Shown piece by piece: positions 35,420 through 44,840 of a stretch of DNA of 64,000 nt; position 1 is the stretch's first letter; each line of letters opens with the position of its first letter. The DNA is taken from assembly GCF_020711235.1 (NCBI RefSeq), contig NZ_JAJFAV010000009.1:124001-188000 (forward strand), read 5' to 3'. This DNA is from Hymenobacter sp. 15J16-1T3B. GTDB lineage: Bacteria > Bacteroidota > Bacteroidia > Cytophagales > Hymenobacteraceae. The notes below the pieces were generated by a model. The model saw only the letters and a program-made list of their open reading frames with translations. It made no database searches and was not told the DNA's origin. The position numbers and the translations under genes were made by a program.

Positions 35420-38400
35420 ATGAAACACAAGTTTATTCACCATTTCCTAGCCCCGACGCTGCTGGTAGCTGCCGCAACGCCGGGCTGGAGCCAAGGCATC
35501 ACCACCTCCGCCATCAGCGGGGTGATTACCGACAAGGCGGGCTCGGGCCTGCCGGGCGCCACGGTTATTGCCGTGCACACGCCCACCGGTACGCAGTACG
35601 TAGCTCCGACCAACTCGGAAGGTCGCTTCAACCTGCAGAACATGCGCGTGGGTGGTCCCTACACGGTGCGTATCACCTTTGTGGGCTACCAAGATGTAAC
35701 CCGTGAGGGCATCTACCTGACGCTGGGCCAGACCCTGCGCCTGGACGTGAACCTGAGCGAGCAAACCCAGACCCTGGCCGACGTAGTGGTAACCGGCCGC
35801 GATTCGCGCTCGGTGCTGAACGCCGAGCGTTCGGGTGCCACCACCAACATCAGCACGGAGGAAATTCAGCGCCTGCCCACCATCACGCGCAACCTGAACG
35901 ACTTCACCCGTCTGACCCCGCAGGCTTCCTCGACCAACCAGGGCGCCATCGGCGGCGGTAACTACCGCCAGAACAACGTCACCATCGACGGCGCTGACTT
36001 CAACAACAACTTCGGTATCGGCGGCAACCTGCCGGCCAACGGCAACCCCATCTCGCTGGACGCCGTGCAGGAAATCAGCGTGAACCTGACCCCGTACGAC
36101 GTGCGCCAGTCGGGCTTCATCGGCAGCGCCGTTAACGCCGTAACCCGCTCGGGCACCAACGACTTCTCGGGCTCGGTATACACCTACTGGCGCAACCAAA
36201 ACCAGCAGGGCAACGAGGTTGGCAACGAGACCTTCACCAAGCAGAAGCTCGACGACAAGCAGTACGGCTTCCGCATCGGCGGTCCGGTGATTAAGAACAA
36301 GCTGTTCTTCTTCCTGAACGCCGAGCGTCAGCAGACCGAGCGCCCCGGCCAGCAGAACCTGGCGTCGACGCCGGAGGCCCGCTACGGCGCCCAGGGCACG
36401 CCCTCGAACGTGGTGCGTCCGCGCGCGACGTTCCTCGACTCGGTAAGCAACTACCTGCAGAGCCGCTACGGCTACGAGACCGGCCCCTACCAGAACTACG
36501 CGTTCAAGAGCGACCGGACCAACATCCTGGGCCGCATCGACTGGAACATCAGCAACAACCACCACCTGGCCGTGCGCTACAGCCAAGTGGAGAGCAAGTC
36601 GCCGAGCTTCGTGAGCACCTCGCGCAGCCCGCTGGGCAACTTCGCCCAGACGCGTACCAGCAACTTCGCCCTGCCCTTCAAGAACTCGAACTACTACCAG
36701 GAAGCTAACTTCTACTCCCTGGCCGTAGAATTGAACTCGACCTTCGGCGGCAAGTTCTTCAACACCCTGCGCGGCACGTTCACGCACCAGAACGACCCCC
36801 GCAGCTCCGACTCGAAGGTGTTCCCCTTCGTCGACATCCTCGACGGCACCACCGGCGGCAACACCCCGATTACCTCGTTCGGCTACGAGCCCTTCACCTT
36901 CGGCAACCTGCGCGACGTGAAGTCCTACTCGATCGTGGACTTTGTGAACTACACCACGGGTATTCACAACTTTACCCTCGGCGGCCAGGTGGACCTGCAG
37001 GAAACCAAGAACGGCTTCCAGCGCTTCGCCACCAGCTACTACACGTTCAACTCGTACAGCGACTTCGTGAACGGCCGCAACCCGCGCGACTTCGCCCTCA
37101 CCTACTCGCTGCTGCCGGGCTACGAGCAAGCCTTCCCGCGCTTCAAGTTCGCCCAGTACTCGGCCTACGGCCAGGATGAGCTGACCCTGAGCGAGAAGTT
37201 CCGCCTGACCCTGGGTCTGCGCGCCGAACTGAACGCCTACCGCGACGTGAAGGAAATTCAGACCCTGCAGAAAGCAGCGGAGCTGACCTTCGAAGGCGGC
37301 CGCAAAATCGACACGGGCATCCTGCCGAAGAACCGCGTGCTGCTCTCGCCGCGTCTGGGCTTCAACTACGACGTGAAGGGTGACCGTACCCTGCAGATTC
37401 GCGGCGGCTCGGGCATCTTCGCCGGCAAAGTACCCACCGTGTGGATCGTGGCCCAGTCGGGCGACGCCGGCCTGCTGCAGGTAACGCAGACCTGGTCGAC
37501 CCTGAACGGTGGTTCGCTGCCCTACGCCAACATGCCCTTCAGCGACGACCCGAACGCCTACCGTCCGGCCACGCAGCCGACTCCGGGTGCCGTGATTCCG
37601 TCGACCCTCAGCGCCACGGATCCGAACTTCAAAAACCCGCAGACGTGGAAGAGCAGCTTGGCCGTTGACGCGCAGCTGCCCTGGGGCATCGTAGGTACCC
37701 TGGAAGGTATCTACAACAAAGACCTCATCACGGCCTACGGCAAGAACTACAACCTGGCTCCCTCGGCGGCCCTGAACACCACCACCAACGGTGTGGTGTA
37801 CCCCGACAACCGTCCGATCTACCCGGCAGCCAACAGCGCCAAGTTCCTGAACCCGCTGAACACGTCGGGTCTGGCGAACGGCAACACCAACGCCAACGGC
37901 ACGCCCGCCACTGGTCCGTTCAACAGCGCCTTCAACCCCATCGTCCTCAGCAACGGCCACAAAGGCTACTACTGGTCGGTAACGGCTAAGCTGGACAAGC
38001 GCTTCTCCAACGGCCTGTTCGCCTCGGTTGCCTACGTGAAGAGCCAGCAGAAAGTGCTGTACGACGGCAGCGGTGACCAGCTGATCAACACCTGGTCGGG
38101 CACGCAAATCGTGAACGACCCGAACAACCCCGAGCTGAGCTACTCCAGCTTCGTGGTGCCGGACCGCGTGGTTGGTTCGCTCTCCTACCGCAAGGAGTAC
38201 TTCGGCCACTTGGGCACGCAGGTGTCGGTGTTCTACGAAGGCTCGACCCAGGGTCGTTTCTCGTACACTTACAGCAACGACTTCAACCGCGACGGTCAAA
38301 CCAACGACCTGATCTACGTACCGGCTAACGAAAGCGAAATCGACTTCGTGTCGGGCCCGCTGGCCACCGGCGGTGCTTCGGTTAGCGCCGAAGAGCAGAA

Positions 38401-38809
38401 GCGTCTGTTCTTCCAGTACATCGAGCAGGACGACTACCTGAAGACCCGCCGCGGCAAGTACGCCGAGCGTAACGGCGCCAAGTACCCCTGGCGTCACCAG
38501 TTCGACGTGAAGCTGGCGCAGGACCTGTTCACCAACCTGGGTGACAAGCGCAACACGCTGCAGTTCACGCTCGACATCTTCAACGTGGGCAACCTGCTGA
38601 ACAGCGACTGGGGCGTGTTCAAGACGATTAACAACTCGGCCATCCTGGTGCCGCAGAACGTATCGTCGCTGACCCCGGGCGGCACGACGCGCCCGACCTT
38701 CCGTCTGGCCGCCGACCGTGGCAACCCCATCACCTCGACGTTCCGCAACAACAACACGCTCACGTCGACCTACTACATGCAGTTCGGCCTGCGTTACATC
38801 TTCAACTAA
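35420..38809 (+). CDS. Oar-like TonB-dependent outer-membrane receptor
   Basis: The 1129-residue protein has a signal peptide (cleavage after PGWSQ), a carboxypeptidase-regulatory-like domain (GVITDKAGSGLPGATVIAVH to GYQDVTREGIYLTLGQTLRL), a plug domain (ISTEEIQRLPTITRNLND, NVTIDGADFNNNFG) and a long beta-barrel ending TYYMQFGLRYIFN with the terminal aromatic residue. This is the Oar/SusC-related group without a SusD partner next to it, so uptake of a peptide, protein fragment or other ligand is possible. Codon choice is strongly biased, with many CGT and GGT codons that neighbours avoid, a sign of high expression. Confidence 0.92.
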   Translation: MKHKFIHHFLAPTLLVAAATPGWSQGITTSAISGVITDKAGSGLPGATVIAVHTPTGTQYVAPTNSEGRFNLQNMRVGGPYTVRITFVGYQDVTREGIYLTLGQTLRLDVNLSEQTQTLADVVVTGRDSRSVLNAERSGATTNISTEEIQRLPTITRNLNDFTRLTPQASSTNQGAIGGGNYRQNNVTIDGADFNNNFGIGGNLPANGNPISLDAVQEISVNLTPYDVRQSGFIGSAVNAVTRSGTNDFSGSVYTYWRNQNQQGNEVGNETFTKQKLDDKQYGFRIGGPVIKNKLFFFLNAERQQTERPGQQNLASTPEARYGAQGTPSNVVRPRATFLDSVSNYLQSRYGYETGPYQNYAFKSDRTNILGRIDWNISNNHHLAVRYSQVESKSPSFVSTSRSPLGNFAQTRTSNFALPFKNSNYYQEANFYSLAVELNSTFGGKFFNTLRGTFTHQNDPRSSDSKVFPFVDILDGTTGGNTPITSFGYEPFTFGNLRDVKSYSIVDFVNYTTGIHNFTLGGQVDLQETKNGFQRFATSYYTFNSYSDFVNGRNPRDFALTYSLLPGYEQAFPRFKFAQYSAYGQDELTLSEKFRLTLGLRAELNAYRDVKEIQTLQKAAELTFEGGRKIDTGILPKNRVLLSPRLGFNYDVKGDRTLQIRGGSGIFAGKVPTVWIVAQSGDAGLLQVTQTWSTLNGGSLPYANMPFSDDPNAYRPATQPTPGAVIPSTLSATDPNFKNPQTWKSSLAVDAQLPWGIVGTLEGIYNKDLITAYGKNYNLAPSAALNTTTNGVVYPDNRPIYPAANSAKFLNPLNTSGLANGNTNANGTPATGPFNSAFNPIVLSNGHKGYYWSVTAKLDKRFSNGLFASVAYVKSQQKVLYDGSGDQLINTWSGTQIVNDPNNPELSYSSFVVPDRVVGSLSYRKEYFGHLGTQVSVFYEGSTQGRFSYTYSNDFNRDGQTNDLIYVPANESEIDFVSGPLATGGASVSAEEQKRLFFQYIEQDDYLKTRRGKYAERNGAKYPWRHQFDVKLAQDLFTNLGDKRNTLQFTLDIFNVGNLLNSDWGVFKTINNSAILVPQNVSSLTPGGTTRPTFRLAADRGNPITSTFRNNNTLTSTYYMQFGLRYIFN

Positions 38810-38828
38810 GCCAAGGGCTTAGCTGCTT

Positions 38829-38866
38829 AAAAAGTGGGCTGGCGTGCTGCCAGCCCACTTTTTTTT
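38829..38866 (+). terminator. Intrinsic terminator of the TonB receptor gene
   Basis: A 14-base stem (AAAAAGTGGGCTGG and its complement) with a 7-base loop is followed by eight T on the plus strand, 20 bases after the stop codon. Confidence 0.92.
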
Positions 38867-38898
38867 ACTTTTTTTCGCAAGTTTTTTTCGCCGAGTAC

Positions 38899-38928
38899 TT
38901 GCAGAATCAAAAACGCGCTGTACTTTTG
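38899..38928 (+). promoter_or_regulatory. Complete -33/-7 promoter for the tRNA gene
   Basis: TTG at 38899-38901 and TACTTTTG at 38921-38928 are separated by 19 bases, the expected Bacteroidota sigma-A arrangement. The predicted start is about 35 bases before the tRNA. Confidence 0.75.
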
Positions 38929-38966
38929 CATCACCAAACGCAACCGGCGAATGGTTCTACCGAAAC

Positions 38967-39040
<74 letters not shown>

Positions 39041-39068
39041 CTCCTGTTTAGTTAGATTAGCCCCAAGA

Positions 39069-39101
39069 AGCCCGACCCATAAGGTCGGGTTTTTTGTTTT
39101 T
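39069..39101 (+). terminator. Intrinsic terminator of the tRNA transcript
   Basis: CCCGACC and GGTCGGG arms with a 5-base loop, followed by TTTTTTGTTTTT on the plus strand, about 30 bases after the tRNA. Confidence 0.9.
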
Positions 39102-39144
39102 GGTGCATTACTGCAGCATTAGCCAGTTTATCTGAGCCAGCGGT

Positions 39145-39207
39145 GGTCCAACGGCCACAAAAAAGCCCGCGCTACAACAGCGCGGGCTTTTTTGTGGCCG
39201 TTGGACC
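39145..39207. terminator. Long perfect inverted repeat with embedded terminator after cysK
   Basis: Two 28-base perfect arms (39145-39172 and 39180-39207) surround a 7-base loop. The inner part is an ordinary GC hairpin with A and T runs and works in both directions. The outer part, GGTCCAACGGCCAC, doubles the usual stem length. Confidence 0.85.
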
Positions 39208-39221
39208 GAATTAGGCTGCCC

Positions 39222-40145
39222 TTACACGAACAGGCCGTCGACGGAGAGGTACCGCTCGCCCGTGTCGTAGCAGAAAGTGAGCACGCGGCCGCCTTGGGGC
39301 ACTTCGGCCAGCTTCTTGGCCACGGCCGCCAGCGAGGCGCCCGACGACACGCCGATGAAAATGCCTTCTTCCTTGGCAGCGCGGCGGGCGTAGTCGAAGG
39401 CTTCGGCCTGGCCGACCTGAACGACGCCGTCGAGCACGTCTTGGTGCAGGTTGGAGGGAATGAAGCCGGCGCCAATGCCCTGGATGGGGTGCGGACCGGG
39501 CGCCCCACCGCTGATGACCGGCGAGAGTTCGGGCTCCACGGCGAAGACCTTCAGCTTCGGAAACTGCGGCTTGATGACCTCGGCCACGCCGGTGATGTGG
39601 CCGCCGGTGCCCACGCCCGTAATCAGGAAGTCGAAGCCCTCGGGCACGTCCTGCAGAATTTCGCGGGCGGTGGTTTCGGCGTGCACGCGGATGTTGGCCG
39701 GGTTGTCGAACTGCATGGGCATCCAGGCGCCGGGCGTGCTCTGCACGATTTCGTGGGCCTTCTCGATGGCGCCCTTCATGCCCTTCTCGCGCGGGGTCAG
39801 CTCCAGGTTGGCGCCGTACGCGGCCATGAGCCGCCGCCGCTCGATGGACATGGACTCGGGCATCACCAGCGTGAGCTTGTAGCCCTTCACAGCGGCCACC
39901 ATGGCCAGGCCCACGCCGGTGTTGCCGGAAGTCGGCTCCACGATGAGGCTGTCGGCCGAGAGCAGTCCGTCTTGCTCGGCCTGCTCAATCATCGAAAGGG
40001 CAATGCGGTCTTTGATGCTGCCGCCGGGGTTGGCGCGCTCCAGCTTCATCCACACCTCCACGTCGGGGCGGATGGACTGAAACAGGCGGTTGATGCGCAC
40101 CAGCGGGGTGTTGCCGATGGTGTCGAGGATGGAATTGGCTTTCAT
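39222..40145 (-). CDS. cysK: Cysteine synthase (O-acetylserine sulfhydrylase)
   Basis: The 307-residue PLP enzyme makes cysteine from O-acetylserine and sulphide. Motifs are [13 protein letters not shown], the PLP lysine K45 in [13 protein letters not shown], the substrate loop [12 protein letters not shown], and [15 protein letters not shown]. It begins at [14 protein letters not shown], 81 bases inside a longer open frame, where family similarity starts. The cysE gene ends 96 bases upstream on the same strand. The gap has a 9-base inverted repeat (40171-40179 and 40224-40232) that could form a hairpin between the two genes. Confidence 0.95.
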   Translation of the reverse strand: MKANSILDTIGNTPLVRINRLFQSIRPDVEVWMKLERANPGGSIKDRIALSMIEQAEQDGLLSADSLIVEPTSGNTGVGLAMVAAVKGYKLTLVMPESMSIERRRLMAAYGANLELTPREKGMKGAIEKAHEIVQSTPGAWMPMQFDNPANIRVHAETTAREILQDVPEGFDFLITGVGTGGHITGVAEVIKPQFPKLKVFAVEPELSPVISGGAPGPHPIQGIGAGFIPSNLHQDVLDGVVQVGQAEAFDYARRAAKEEGIFIGVSSGASLAAVAKKLAEVPQGGRVLTFCYDTGERYLSVDGLFV

Positions 40146-40241
40146 GGAACAGGTGAAATGGGGAGGTGGCGAAATAGTGCGTTGCTGTTTTGGTGCGGGC
40201 CGCTCGAACGATACCCGCCAATTCACTATTTCACCAGCTCA

Positions 40242-41072
40242 CTAAATGGAAAACGTGAGGTCGGCGGTGGGGTCTTCCACGCGCGTGACGTGAATCTGGG
40301 CGCGGTGGTACACGCGGGAATGCGAGGGCACGCTCTCGGTGAGCCACACGTTGCCGCCGATGATGCTGTGGCGCCCCACCACGGTGCTGCCGCCCAAGAT
40401 AGTAGCGCCGGCGTAGATGACGACGTGGTCTTCGATGGTGGGGTGGCGCTTTTGGTGGGCCAGCTCCTTGGCCACGCTCAGCGCCCCGAGGGTAACGCCC
40501 TGGAACAGGCGCACATGGTCGCCAAGCACGGCCGTTTCGCCAATGACGATGCCCGTGCCGTGGTCGATGCTGCAGCTGCGGCCGATGCGGGCGCCGGGGT
40601 GAATGTCGATGCCGGTGCGCTGGTGGGCGTATTCGCTGAGCAGGCGCGGCAGCAGCGGCACCTGGCGCTGGTAGAGGGCATGGGCGAGGCGGTGCAGCCC
40701 CAAGGCGTAGAAGCCCGGGTAGCTGCAGATGACTTCGGCCAGGTCCTGGGCGGCGGGGTCGGCGGCCATGATGGCGCGGGCGTCGAGCAAGAGCAGCTCG
40801 TGGAGCACGGGCAGACGCTCAAACAGGTCGGCGGCCAGGGCCGCGGGCGGTACGGGCAGGCCCGCCACGGCCGTCAGCAGGGCCTCGAGCTGCTGCTGCT
40901 GGGCGTGCAGGCGGGCGGCCACGGCCGCGGGCTCGGGCAGGCGCTGCCCGGTGCGCTCGGGGAAGAGCAAATCGAGCAGGTCTTCGGCCAGCTGGCAGAG
41001 CGCGGGGCCGGGCAAGGGCGGCGGGGCCGTGCGGTGGGCACTGGCCAGGGAACGGAAAAACGCGTCGGTCAT
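40242..41072 (-). CDS. cysE: Serine O-acetyltransferase (EpsC/CysE type)
   Basis: The 276-residue enzyme makes O-acetylserine for CysK from serine and acetyl-CoA. An N-terminal helical region of about 150 residues is followed by a left-handed beta-helix with GIDIHPGARIGRSCSIDHGT, VIGETAVLGDHV, GVTLGALSVAKEL and RHPTIEDHVVIYAGATILGG. The His-Gly-Thr-Gly of the active site is present. It lies directly upstream of cysK and is divergent from the cupin gene. There is no clear TAnnTTTG element. Confidence 0.92.
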   Translation of the reverse strand: MTDAFFRSLASAHRTAPPPLPGPALCQLAEDLLDLLFPERTGQRLPEPAAVAARLHAQQQQLEALLTAVAGLPVPPAALAADLFERLPVLHELLLLDARAIMAADPAAQDLAEVICSYPGFYALGLHRLAHALYQRQVPLLPRLLSEYAHQRTGIDIHPGARIGRSCSIDHGTGIVIGETAVLGDHVRLFQGVTLGALSVAKELAHQKRHPTIEDHVVIYAGATILGGSTVVGRHSIIGGNVWLTESVPSHSRVYHRAQIHVTRVEDPTADLTFSI

Positions 41073-41223
41073 GGCGGGCGGCAGGGGGCGGGGGCGCCCG
41101 GTCAGCGGGATTCAACCGGCGGCGGGGCCGAAATGTTGGCCAGTCCGGGGCACAACCGCCGCGGGGGCGGCTGCGTTAGGGCAAGGTACGTCCGCATCAT
41201 TCACATCCCAAAACACCCGCTCC

Positions 41224-41562
41224 ATGGCCGACACGACCATCACCAAAGTAGACTCGCGCTTTTCGCCCCACGGCCCGGAAGGGCAGAAATACCTTGCCTC
41301 CGGCACCCACGTGGCCATGCGCCTCTGGGAAAACGAGCAACCCAGCGACCAGAAAGAAGCCGTCAGCCGCGACTACGAGACGGTGGGCTTCGTCATCAGC
41401 GGCCGGGCCGAGCTGCACTTGGAAGGCCAGATGGTGCTGCTGGAACCCGGCAACTCCTGGGTGGTGCCCAAGGGCGCCCGCCACAGCTACCGGGTGCTCG
41501 AGGCCTTTACCGCGGTGGAAGCCACCACGCCCCCGGCCCACGCCCACCAGCGCGACGAGTAA
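41224..41562 (+). CDS. Small single-domain cupin protein
   Basis: The 112-residue protein has a cupin core: YETVGFVISGRAELHLEGQM and LLEPGNSWVVPKGARHSYRV. The metal site is partly degenerate, with His at PKGARHSY but no HxH in the first motif. It starts MADTTITKVDSRFSPHGPEG. A longer upstream frame is not protein-like. Function is unknown; a binding or small isomerase role is possible. It is followed by a strong terminator. Confidence 0.8.
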   Translation: MADTTITKVDSRFSPHGPEGQKYLASGTHVAMRLWENEQPSDQKEAVSRDYETVGFVISGRAELHLEGQMVLLEPGNSWVVPKGARHSYRVLEAFTAVEATTPPAHAHQRDE

Positions 41563-41585
41563 TCCGCCCTGCTCCCCAAACCGAG

Positions 41586-41617
41586 AAGCTGCCTGTCGAA
41601 AAACAGGCAGCTTTTTC
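41586..41617 (+). terminator. Intrinsic terminator of the cupin gene
   Basis: AAGCTGCCTGT and ACAGGCAGCTT arms with a 6-base loop, followed by TTTCTTTG on the plus strand. Confidence 0.88.
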
Positions 41618-41813
41618 TTTGTTTATTTAAATCTGTAACTATATTAATATCAATTTATTAGAAATAAATTTTTGAAGCTCGGCCGCGTAAAAACGCCTCC
41701 TGCTACGCGCAGAGGCCACATCGGCGCGCCGACCGCGGCGGCGGTCCGCCCGGGCACCAACCCGGTAATAGGCAGTTACGTTTTGGGAGGGCAAAACCTG
41801 AATGTTTCCCGCT

Positions 41814-44765
41814 ATGAAACCAACCTTACTTGCCCTGGGAACGGCGCTGCTGGCGGGCCTGACTTCGACCAGCGCCGTGGCCCAAACGTCCATCTACGTC
41901 AACGACGCGGCCACCGCCGGCGACATCTATACCTCCGCTCCTGGCAGCGACGCCACGGGCACCGGCTCGGCGGCGGCCCCGTTTGCCAGCGTCAGCCGGG
42001 CCGTGGCCGCGGCGGCGCCCGGCGCTACCATCTTCGTCGACGCGGGCCGCTACCAGCAGGCCATCCTCCTCGACAAGCCGGTGAGCTTGCAGGGCGCGGG
42101 CGACTCGCTCAGCAGCCCCGCCAGCGCTACCATCTTCAGCGACGGGCCGCGCACAGCCGACAACGTGTATACCGGCGTGCCCGCCCTGACGGTGGCGGCC
42201 AGCGGTAGCGCCGCCCAGCCCATGCGCATCAGCCGCATGAGCCTGCGTCGCTACGACTACGGCATTTACGGCAACCTGACGGGCAGCTCGATCAGCTACG
42301 TGGTGTTCGAAGACCTGGACGTGTTCAAGTGCTACCGCCAGGGCATCGAACTGGGCGGCAACGTGAGCGACCTGACCTTCCGCCGGGTAAGCATCCGGTT
42401 TACGCGCATCCAGAGCGCTACGGCCGGCGGCGGGGCGCCTTCCGTGAGCGGCAACAACTACGGCCGGGGCCTCTTCTTCAACGGCGCCGACGCCGGGGCC
42501 GACAAGCGCAACCTGCTCATTGAGGATTCGGCCTTCGAGCAAAACCGCCGCGCCGGCATCGACGTGAACGAGCGGGCCACCTCCAACCTGGTGGTGCGCC
42601 GCAACCGTTTCTACGGCAACCTGGGCCCGGCCCTGGCCCTGCTGAAGGTGGCCGGGCAGCGCGACGCCGGCGGCACCTACACCAGCATCGGCGCCCTGAT
42701 TGAGGACAACGTCATCCAGGACAATGCCGACAACGGCTTCGAACTCAAGTCGTGCACCGGCAACGGCCTGGAAAGCGGCCCGGGCAGCTTCGTGGTGCGG
42801 CGCAACCGCATTGCGCGCGGCCTCGCCCAGCCCACCAACCTGGTGGCCGACAACGCGGCTATTGCCGTGGTCGACCGGGACCGGCTGGTGGCCGGACGCC
42901 CCAGCTTCAACGACGATTTGACCACCAGCGGCCTCTGGATTGAGGGCAACGTGATTCGCGGCTACCGCTCCACGGCTTTTGCCCTTTTCAACCGCAACGG
43001 CTTCGGCATCGTGCTGGAGGGCAGCAACCACCAGGTGCGCCACAACGTGGTGACGCGCTGCCAGCTCGGCATCCAGGTGCAGGACCGCCCCGCCACTACC
43101 GAGGAGCAGTCCACGGCCTACTTCGACATTCCGCGCAACCAACTGCTGGTGTCGAGTGGGGTGATGGTGCAGGAAAATCTGGTGGACACCTGCGACGTGG
43201 CCAGCATCCGGGCCGTCAACCTGACGAACCCGGCCAACGTGGCCCTGAACTGGCTCGGCAGCAACGTCATCAGCGACATCCGCGGGGCCAGCGGCACCGG
43301 CGGGCTGGTGCGCACGCTCACCCCCGGGTTTGGCTTCCCGGAAGTGTCGTCCTCGGCCCCGACGGGCCGGCTGCAGTTCAGCCCCTTCCTCAACAGCCCC
43401 ACGGACGTCTCCGTCGAATTCGGCTTCCAGCCCGACCTGAGCTACCTGCGCGTGGCCGCCAACGTGCCCGACGCGCTGCCCGCCGGCAACATGCAGGAAG
43501 CGGCCGTGGCCATTCTCGACGGCGGTACCATCGAAGCCGAAGGCGGCACCTACAACGAGTCGGTGACCGTGACCAAAAACGTGACGCTGCTGCAAACCAA
43601 CCCCTCCATCATCCTGCGCGACCTGACGCTGAACGGCAGCGGCAAGGCCCTCACGCTCGGCGCCCCGCTGACGCTCAGCGGCAGCCTCACGCTCACGGTG
43701 GGCTTCGTCAACAGCTCGGCCACCAACCTGCTGACCCTGGCCGACGGCAGTAGCAGCACCGAAGGCAACGCCAGCAGCTACGTGCAGGGCCCAGTGAGCA
43801 AAGTAGGCGGTACCGCCTTCGTATTTCCGCTGGGCCGCAACGGCGTGTGGGCCCGTTTGGGCATTTCGGCGCCCACGGCCAGCAGCACCTTTACGGCCGA
43901 GTACTTCGCGCAGGCGTACGCAACGCAGACGGCCGAGCCGGGCCTGGCCACCATCAGCCGGGTGGAATACTGGAACCTGGAGCGCCCTGCCGGCAGCGGC
44001 GCGGTGGCGGTGCGCTTGTTCTGGGAAGACGGCGGCCGCAGCGGCATCACCTCCCTGCCCGAGCTGCGCGTAGCCCGCTTCGACGGCAGCCAGTGGCTTA
44101 GCGAGGGCAACGGCGGCACCAGCGGCAGCGCCGGCGCAGGCTCCGTGGCCTCGGCCGCGGCAGTGGGCGGCTTTGGGCCGTTCACCTTCGGCTCTACCTC
44201 CCCCATCAACCCGCTGCCGGTGGAGTTGACCGCCTTCCGGGCGGAAGCCGCCGGCGAAGGCCGCGCCCGTTTGTACTGGACCACGGCCCAGGAAAAGGAC
44301 AACCGCGGCTTCGATGTGGAGCGCGCCCTCAACGGCCGCGAGTGGCAGAGAGTGGGCTTCGTGGCCGGCCACGGCACCAGCACCAGCACCCAGCAGTACA
44401 GCTTCCTCGACGCCTCGGGCCTGAGCGAAGTGGTGTACTACCGTCTGCGCCAGATCGACTTCGACGGGCAGGCGAAATACTCGTCGGTGGTGGCCGTGCA
44501 GTTGACCGGCAAGGCGGGGCAGCTGGCCCTGTACCCGAACCCGGCGCGCAACGAGCTGACCATTCAGCTGCCGGCAGCCGGGGCCACCCAGGCCACCGTG
44601 CAGGTGCTCGACGCCGTGGGCCGCACGGTGTGGACGACTACCGCCCCCGTAACGGGCCAGCGCCTGGAGCTGCAGCTGGCCGGCCACGTAAAGCCCGGCC
44701 TGTACGTGGTCCGCGTGAGCGGCAAGGGCCTGCCGACCAGTGCCCGCCAGCTGCAAGTCGAGTAG
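41814..44765 (+). CDS. Secreted parallel beta-helix protein with T9SS C-terminal sorting domain
   Basis: The protein is 983 residues from ATG 41814, or 987 from 41802. A signal peptide ends TSTSAVAQ. Residues about 30-520 hold many right-handed beta-helix turns (for example VVRRNRFYGNLGPALAL, IEDNVIQDNADNGFELKS). A beta-rich middle follows, then LPVELTAFRAEA starts a stretch common in Bacteroidota secreted proteins. The end, LALYPNPARNELTIQLPAAG to GLYVVRVSGKG, is a type A T9SS sorting domain. The role is probably polysaccharide binding or degradation at the cell surface. No catalytic site is visible. Confidence 0.87.
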   Translation: MKPTLLALGTALLAGLTSTSAVAQTSIYVNDAATAGDIYTSAPGSDATGTGSAAAPFASVSRAVAAAAPGATIFVDAGRYQQAILLDKPVSLQGAGDSLSSPASATIFSDGPRTADNVYTGVPALTVAASGSAAQPMRISRMSLRRYDYGIYGNLTGSSISYVVFEDLDVFKCYRQGIELGGNVSDLTFRRVSIRFTRIQSATAGGGAPSVSGNNYGRGLFFNGADAGADKRNLLIEDSAFEQNRRAGIDVNERATSNLVVRRNRFYGNLGPALALLKVAGQRDAGGTYTSIGALIEDNVIQDNADNGFELKSCTGNGLESGPGSFVVRRNRIARGLAQPTNLVADNAAIAVVDRDRLVAGRPSFNDDLTTSGLWIEGNVIRGYRSTAFALFNRNGFGIVLEGSNHQVRHNVVTRCQLGIQVQDRPATTEEQSTAYFDIPRNQLLVSSGVMVQENLVDTCDVASIRAVNLTNPANVALNWLGSNVISDIRGASGTGGLVRTLTPGFGFPEVSSSAPTGRLQFSPFLNSPTDVSVEFGFQPDLSYLRVAANVPDALPAGNMQEAAVAILDGGTIEAEGGTYNESVTVTKNVTLLQTNPSIILRDLTLNGSGKALTLGAPLTLSGSLTLTVGFVNSSATNLLTLADGSSSTEGNASSYVQGPVSKVGGTAFVFPLGRNGVWARLGISAPTASSTFTAEYFAQAYATQTAEPGLATISRVEYWNLERPAGSGAVAVRLFWEDGGRSGITSLPELRVARFDGSQWLSEGNGGTSGSAGAGSVASAAAVGGFGPFTFGSTSPINPLPVELTAFRAEAAGEGRARLYWTTAQEKDNRGFDVERALNGREWQRVGFVAGHGTSTSTQQYSFLDASGLSEVVYYRLRQIDFDGQAKYSSVVAVQLTGKAGQLALYPNPARNELTIQLPAAGATQATVQVLDAVGRTVWTTTAPVTGQRLELQLAGHVKPGLYVVRVSGKGLPTSARQLQVE

Positions 44766-44786
44766 CTTGGTTTCTTCCCTTAAACT

Positions 44787-44819
44787 AACGGCCCGCCGGA
44801 GCAGATCCGGCGGGCCGTT
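44787..44819. terminator. Hairpin between convergent genes
   Basis: Perfect 14-base arms (AACGGCCCGCCGGA and complement) with a 5-base loop lie between the beta-helix gene (ends 44765) and the HEAT-cyclophilin gene (ends 44841). T-runs are short. Confidence 0.6.
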
Positions 44820-44840
44820 GCGTGTTTACAGCGGCTTGCG

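Noticed and set aside
35447-38497. A 1016-codon open frame on the minus strand opposite the TonB receptor.
   Set aside because: It is a shadow of the strongly codon-biased plus-strand gene: the product is rich in Val, Gly, Arg, His and Ala with no fold-like pattern, whereas the plus strand has complete receptor domains.
41826-44756. A 976-codon open frame opposite the beta-helix protein gene.
   Set aside because: High-GC antisense frame with low-complexity composition and no motifs; the plus-strand product has a signal peptide, beta-helix repeats and a sorting domain.
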